Shown here in pieces: positions 62,173-64,000 of a DNA stretch of 64,000 bases (position 1 is the first letter of the stretch; each line of letters starts with the position of its first letter). A program made the position numbers and the translations under genes. This stretch comes from Casp-actino8 sp044358015 (GTDB lineage Bacteria; Actinomycetota; Acidimicrobiia; Acidimicrobiales; Ilumatobacteraceae), in NCBI GenBank assembly GCA_044358015.1, contig JBIKOO010000001.1, positions 88,977 to 152,976 on the forward strand. Direction: 5' to 3'. Below the pieces are notes generated by a model. It was not told where the DNA came from, made no database searches, and saw only the letters and a list, made by a program, of their open reading frames with translations.

Positions 62173-62900
62173 CCGCGTTAAGTCTGAGCAATATTTCCAT
62201 GACTTTCCCCGATGGCACCCAAGCCATTGATGATGTTGACCTCACTATTGAACGCGGCGAGTTCGTGACCATAGTTGGACCATCTGGTTGTGGCAAGAGT
62301 ACGTTGCTACGAATCATCTCTGGGCTCGAGGCTCAGACATCTGGAACTTGTGAGGTTGATCGAACAAGTCTTGGGTACGTTTTTCAGGATTCAGTTTTAT
62401 TGCCGTGGCGAAACGTGCAAAGAAATGTGGAACTCAATGCCGAATTACAAGGTATTGGAAAAGAACAGCGACTTGAACTCGCACAACAGGCCATCAATCT
62501 GGTCAAACTCGACGACCATAAATCTAAGTACCCCCACCAATTATCTGGTGGTATGAAGATGCGCTGTTCGTTAGCGCGTTCATTGGTGTCGCGGCCGCAG
62601 GTTTTCTTGTTTGATGAACCATTTGGCGCGCTTGATGAGATGACTCGCGAACATCTGAATGATGAGTTGCTCAGTATTTTCCAACTTGAAAAGTTTGCTG
62701 GCTTATTCATCACCCACAGCATTCAGGAAGCGGTTTTCTTGTCAACGCGAGTGCTGGTCATGTCGGCTCAGCCTGGCCGTATCGTTGCCGAGCACCATAT
62801 TCAATTTCCTTTTCCCCGCCTACCCGAAATTCGCTACAGCCCAGAATTCGCCGAAATATGCGGGCGCATCAGCAGCGACTTAAAGATTGCTCACTCATGA
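62169..62900 (+). CDS. ABC transporter ATP-binding protein (NitT/TauT type)
   Basis: A 243-residue ATPase: Walker A GPSGCGKST, Q-loop FQDSVLLPWRNV, signature LSGGMKMRCSLARSL, Walker B VFLFDEPFGALDEMT and switch His in ITHSIQEA. It is of the nitrate/taurine/thiamine-precursor (SsuB, ThiZ) class. ATG 62169 overlaps the GDPD stop, and its own stop overlaps the permease ATG; a GTG at 62157 is a less likely start. Confidence 0.92.
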   Translation: MTALSLSNISMTFPDGTQAIDDVDLTIERGEFVTIVGPSGCGKSTLLRIISGLEAQTSGTCEVDRTSLGYVFQDSVLLPWRNVQRNVELNAELQGIGKEQRLELAQQAINLVKLDDHKSKYPHQLSGGMKMRCSLARSLVSRPQVFLFDEPFGALDEMTREHLNDELLSIFQLEKFAGLFITHSIQEAVFLSTRVLVMSAQPGRIVAEHHIQFPFPRLPEIRYSPEFAEICGRISSDLKIAHS

Positions 62901-63772
62901 GTAACGATCAACTGAAAATTCGCCACCGACTTTCTGCGGTATTGCTACCTCTCACCACATTGATCGTTTTCCTAACCATTTGGTATCTCTATGCCAAATT
63001 CAATTACGACAATCCAGTGCAACGCAGAAATGCACTCCCGTATCCCCACGAAATCATCACTGATGGCTTTATGCCCATCAACGACAAGGTCAATGGTCTA
63101 CGGCCGATCCTTGGTTATATGTGGCCTACAGTCAAGGTCACTCTTCTCGGTTTATCCATCGCGATCGCCCTTGGTGTCTTTATCGCGGTTCTTATGAATT
63201 TGTCTCGGGGAATTGAAAGATCTCTCTTTCCATATGCAGTCCTGTTGCAGACCGTACCGATTCTCGCAATCACACCACTTCTCACCGAGCTTTTCGGAGA
63301 AGAACTTGGCGTGCGTTTGGTGGTCACCGTTTTGGTGGCGATATTCCCCGTCATAACGAACATGCTTTTTGGACTTCAGTCAACTGATCGATCACTACAC
63401 GACCTATTCACGCTCAACCATGCCAGTCGCTGGACCCGCCTGATCAAACTCGAATTCCCCAGTGCGCTGCCCTCATTGATGACCGGAATTCGCATTGCAT
63501 CAGGAAGTGCGGTTATCGGTTCAGTGGTCGCAGATTTCTTTTTCGCCAAAGGTGAAAAAGGCATTGGCTATTACATTCGCACCCGACAGCAACAAGCCAT
63601 TCAACGTCCCGAAATGTTTGCGGGCACAATTACTGCTTCCCTGTTCGGAATATTGATGTTCATCCTCATCGGCTGGGCCACTTCTCGAGCCATCCGAAAT
63701 TGGCACGACTCCAACTTGGCTCATACACAATCATCGTTTAAAATTCGCGCGTCGCTCAAAGGAAAAACATGA
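62897..63772 (+). CDS. ABC transporter permease (NitT/TauT type)
   Basis: A 291-residue membrane protein with five or six spans. The region VPILAITPLLTELFGEELGVRLVVTVLVAIFPVITN fits the EAA-containing loop of SsuC/ThiX-type permeases. The N-terminal LYAKFNYDNPVQRRNALPYPHEIITD is the periplasmic-side loop. ATG 62897 overlaps the ATPase stop, and the stop overlaps the lipoprotein ATG. Confidence 0.9.
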   Translation: MSNDQLKIRHRLSAVLLPLTTLIVFLTIWYLYAKFNYDNPVQRRNALPYPHEIITDGFMPINDKVNGLRPILGYMWPTVKVTLLGLSIAIALGVFIAVLMNLSRGIERSLFPYAVLLQTVPILAITPLLTELFGEELGVRLVVTVLVAIFPVITNMLFGLQSTDRSLHDLFTLNHASRWTRLIKLEFPSALPSLMTGIRIASGSAVIGSVVADFFFAKGEKGIGYYIRTRQQQAIQRPEMFAGTITASLFGILMFILIGWATSRAIRNWHDSNLAHTQSSFKIRASLKGKT

Positions 63773-64000
63773 AACTCCGAACCGCCAGTATCGCAACTTC
63801 GCTATTTGCAGCTTCAGCGTTCTTCGTTGCCTGCGGATCAGATGACGGGTCAAACAGTGCTTCGACCGGAGATGGGGCTTGCCCCAGCAAATTGACCATT
63901 CAAACCGACTGGTTTCCCGAACTTGAACACGGCGGCGTGTACCAACTGATTGGCGCCAATGGAACTGCGAGCAAAGATTCCATGTCGTATTCCGGTCCAG
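63769..64000 (+). CDS. ABC substrate-binding lipoprotein, NMT1/THI5-like (partial)
   Basis: Open to the end of the window; 77 residues are visible. MKLRTASIATSLFAASAFFVACGSDD is a lipoprotein signal with lipobox FVAC. The mature start CPSKLTIQTDWFPELEHGGVYQLIG resembles the first strand of NMT1/THI5 and SsuA-type binding proteins (LDWxPNxxHxG). The ATG overlaps the permease stop, with AGGAAA upstream. The ligand is unknown: HMP (thiamine precursor), sulfonate or other. Confidence 0.88.
   Translation, partial: MKLRTASIATSLFAASAFFVACGSDDGSNSASTGDGACPSKLTIQTDWFPELEHGGVYQLIGANGTASKDSMSYSGP

Overview
The window looks like a compact chromosomal stretch from a medium-GC actinobacterium, most likely a member of the Acidimicrobiia, for example a freshwater Ilumatobacteraceae-type lineage. 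Three things support this. The Pup-proteasome gene set is complete, with WhiB and GarA-type proteins nearby. Gene order matches Mycobacterium in two blocks (pgsA-gcvH-garA-merR-bfn-merR and helY-tat-pafA-prcAB-pup-dop-arc). Amidohydrolases, acyl-CoA enzymes, LLM flavin monooxygenases and ThyX are abundant. The assignment is inference; no rRNA is present. Genes are packed tightly, with many ATGA, TAATG or TGATG overlaps and convergent pairs that share stop codons.

Layout. 1-6.2 kb: end of an alpha/beta hydrolase, a thioesterase, a beta-lactamase-fold lipoprotein coupled to two amidohydrolases, an SRAP/HMCES protein, a HIT protein and an SDR. 6.2-14.6 kb: pgsA and the glycine-cleavage block (gcvH, zinc-ribbon/FHA GarA-like protein, FtsR-like MerR, BFN-domain protein, second MerR, gcvT), then gcvP on the other strand behind a tandem glycine riboswitch. 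14.6-26.5 kb: LLM oxidoreductase, PLP decarboxylase, thioesterase, FKBP, threonine aldolase, WhiB, APH-like protein, ribokinase, PrmA, gamma-carbonic-anhydrase-like protein, an Arg/Asp-rich protein of unknown function, a crotonase and a GNAT enzyme. 26.5-33.3 kb: DUF4193-like acidic protein, a double-length ThyX, an M20 amidohydrolase, a small protein resembling a diacylglycerol-kinase C-terminal domain, and HelY.

33.3-46.6 kb: tatC, tatB-like, a GDPD, lepB and the proteasome locus (pafA, an unrecognised receiver-like gene, prcA, prcB, pup, dop, arc). These are followed by a ferredoxin, trmI and a ttuA/ttuB-like tRNA thiolation pair. Three small envelope genes come next. 46.7-58.4 kb: LON-domain protein, PBP4-type carboxypeptidase, ADP-forming acyl-CoA synthetase, tRNA-Pro(GGG) with its terminator, GYF_2/TM2 protein, der, a DUF512 radical-SAM protein, ispH, a small membrane protein, an acyl-CoA dehydrogenase and a SirB1-like protein. 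58.4-64 kb: AMP-forming acyl-CoA synthetase, aldehyde dehydrogenase, and a strictly overlapping operon of GDPD, ABC ATPase, permease and an NMT1/THI5-like lipoprotein that runs off the window.

I saw no mobile element, prophage, CRISPR array or defence island. The points most worth a second look are: a receiver-like gene inside the proteasome operon; an 18-bp perfect palindrome that occurs twice, with a degenerate third copy; in-frame 15-bp tandem repeats in TatC, ARC and an FtsR-like regulator; a ThiS/TtuB-like carrier ending in GGF; the double ThyX; and the GDPD-transporter operon.
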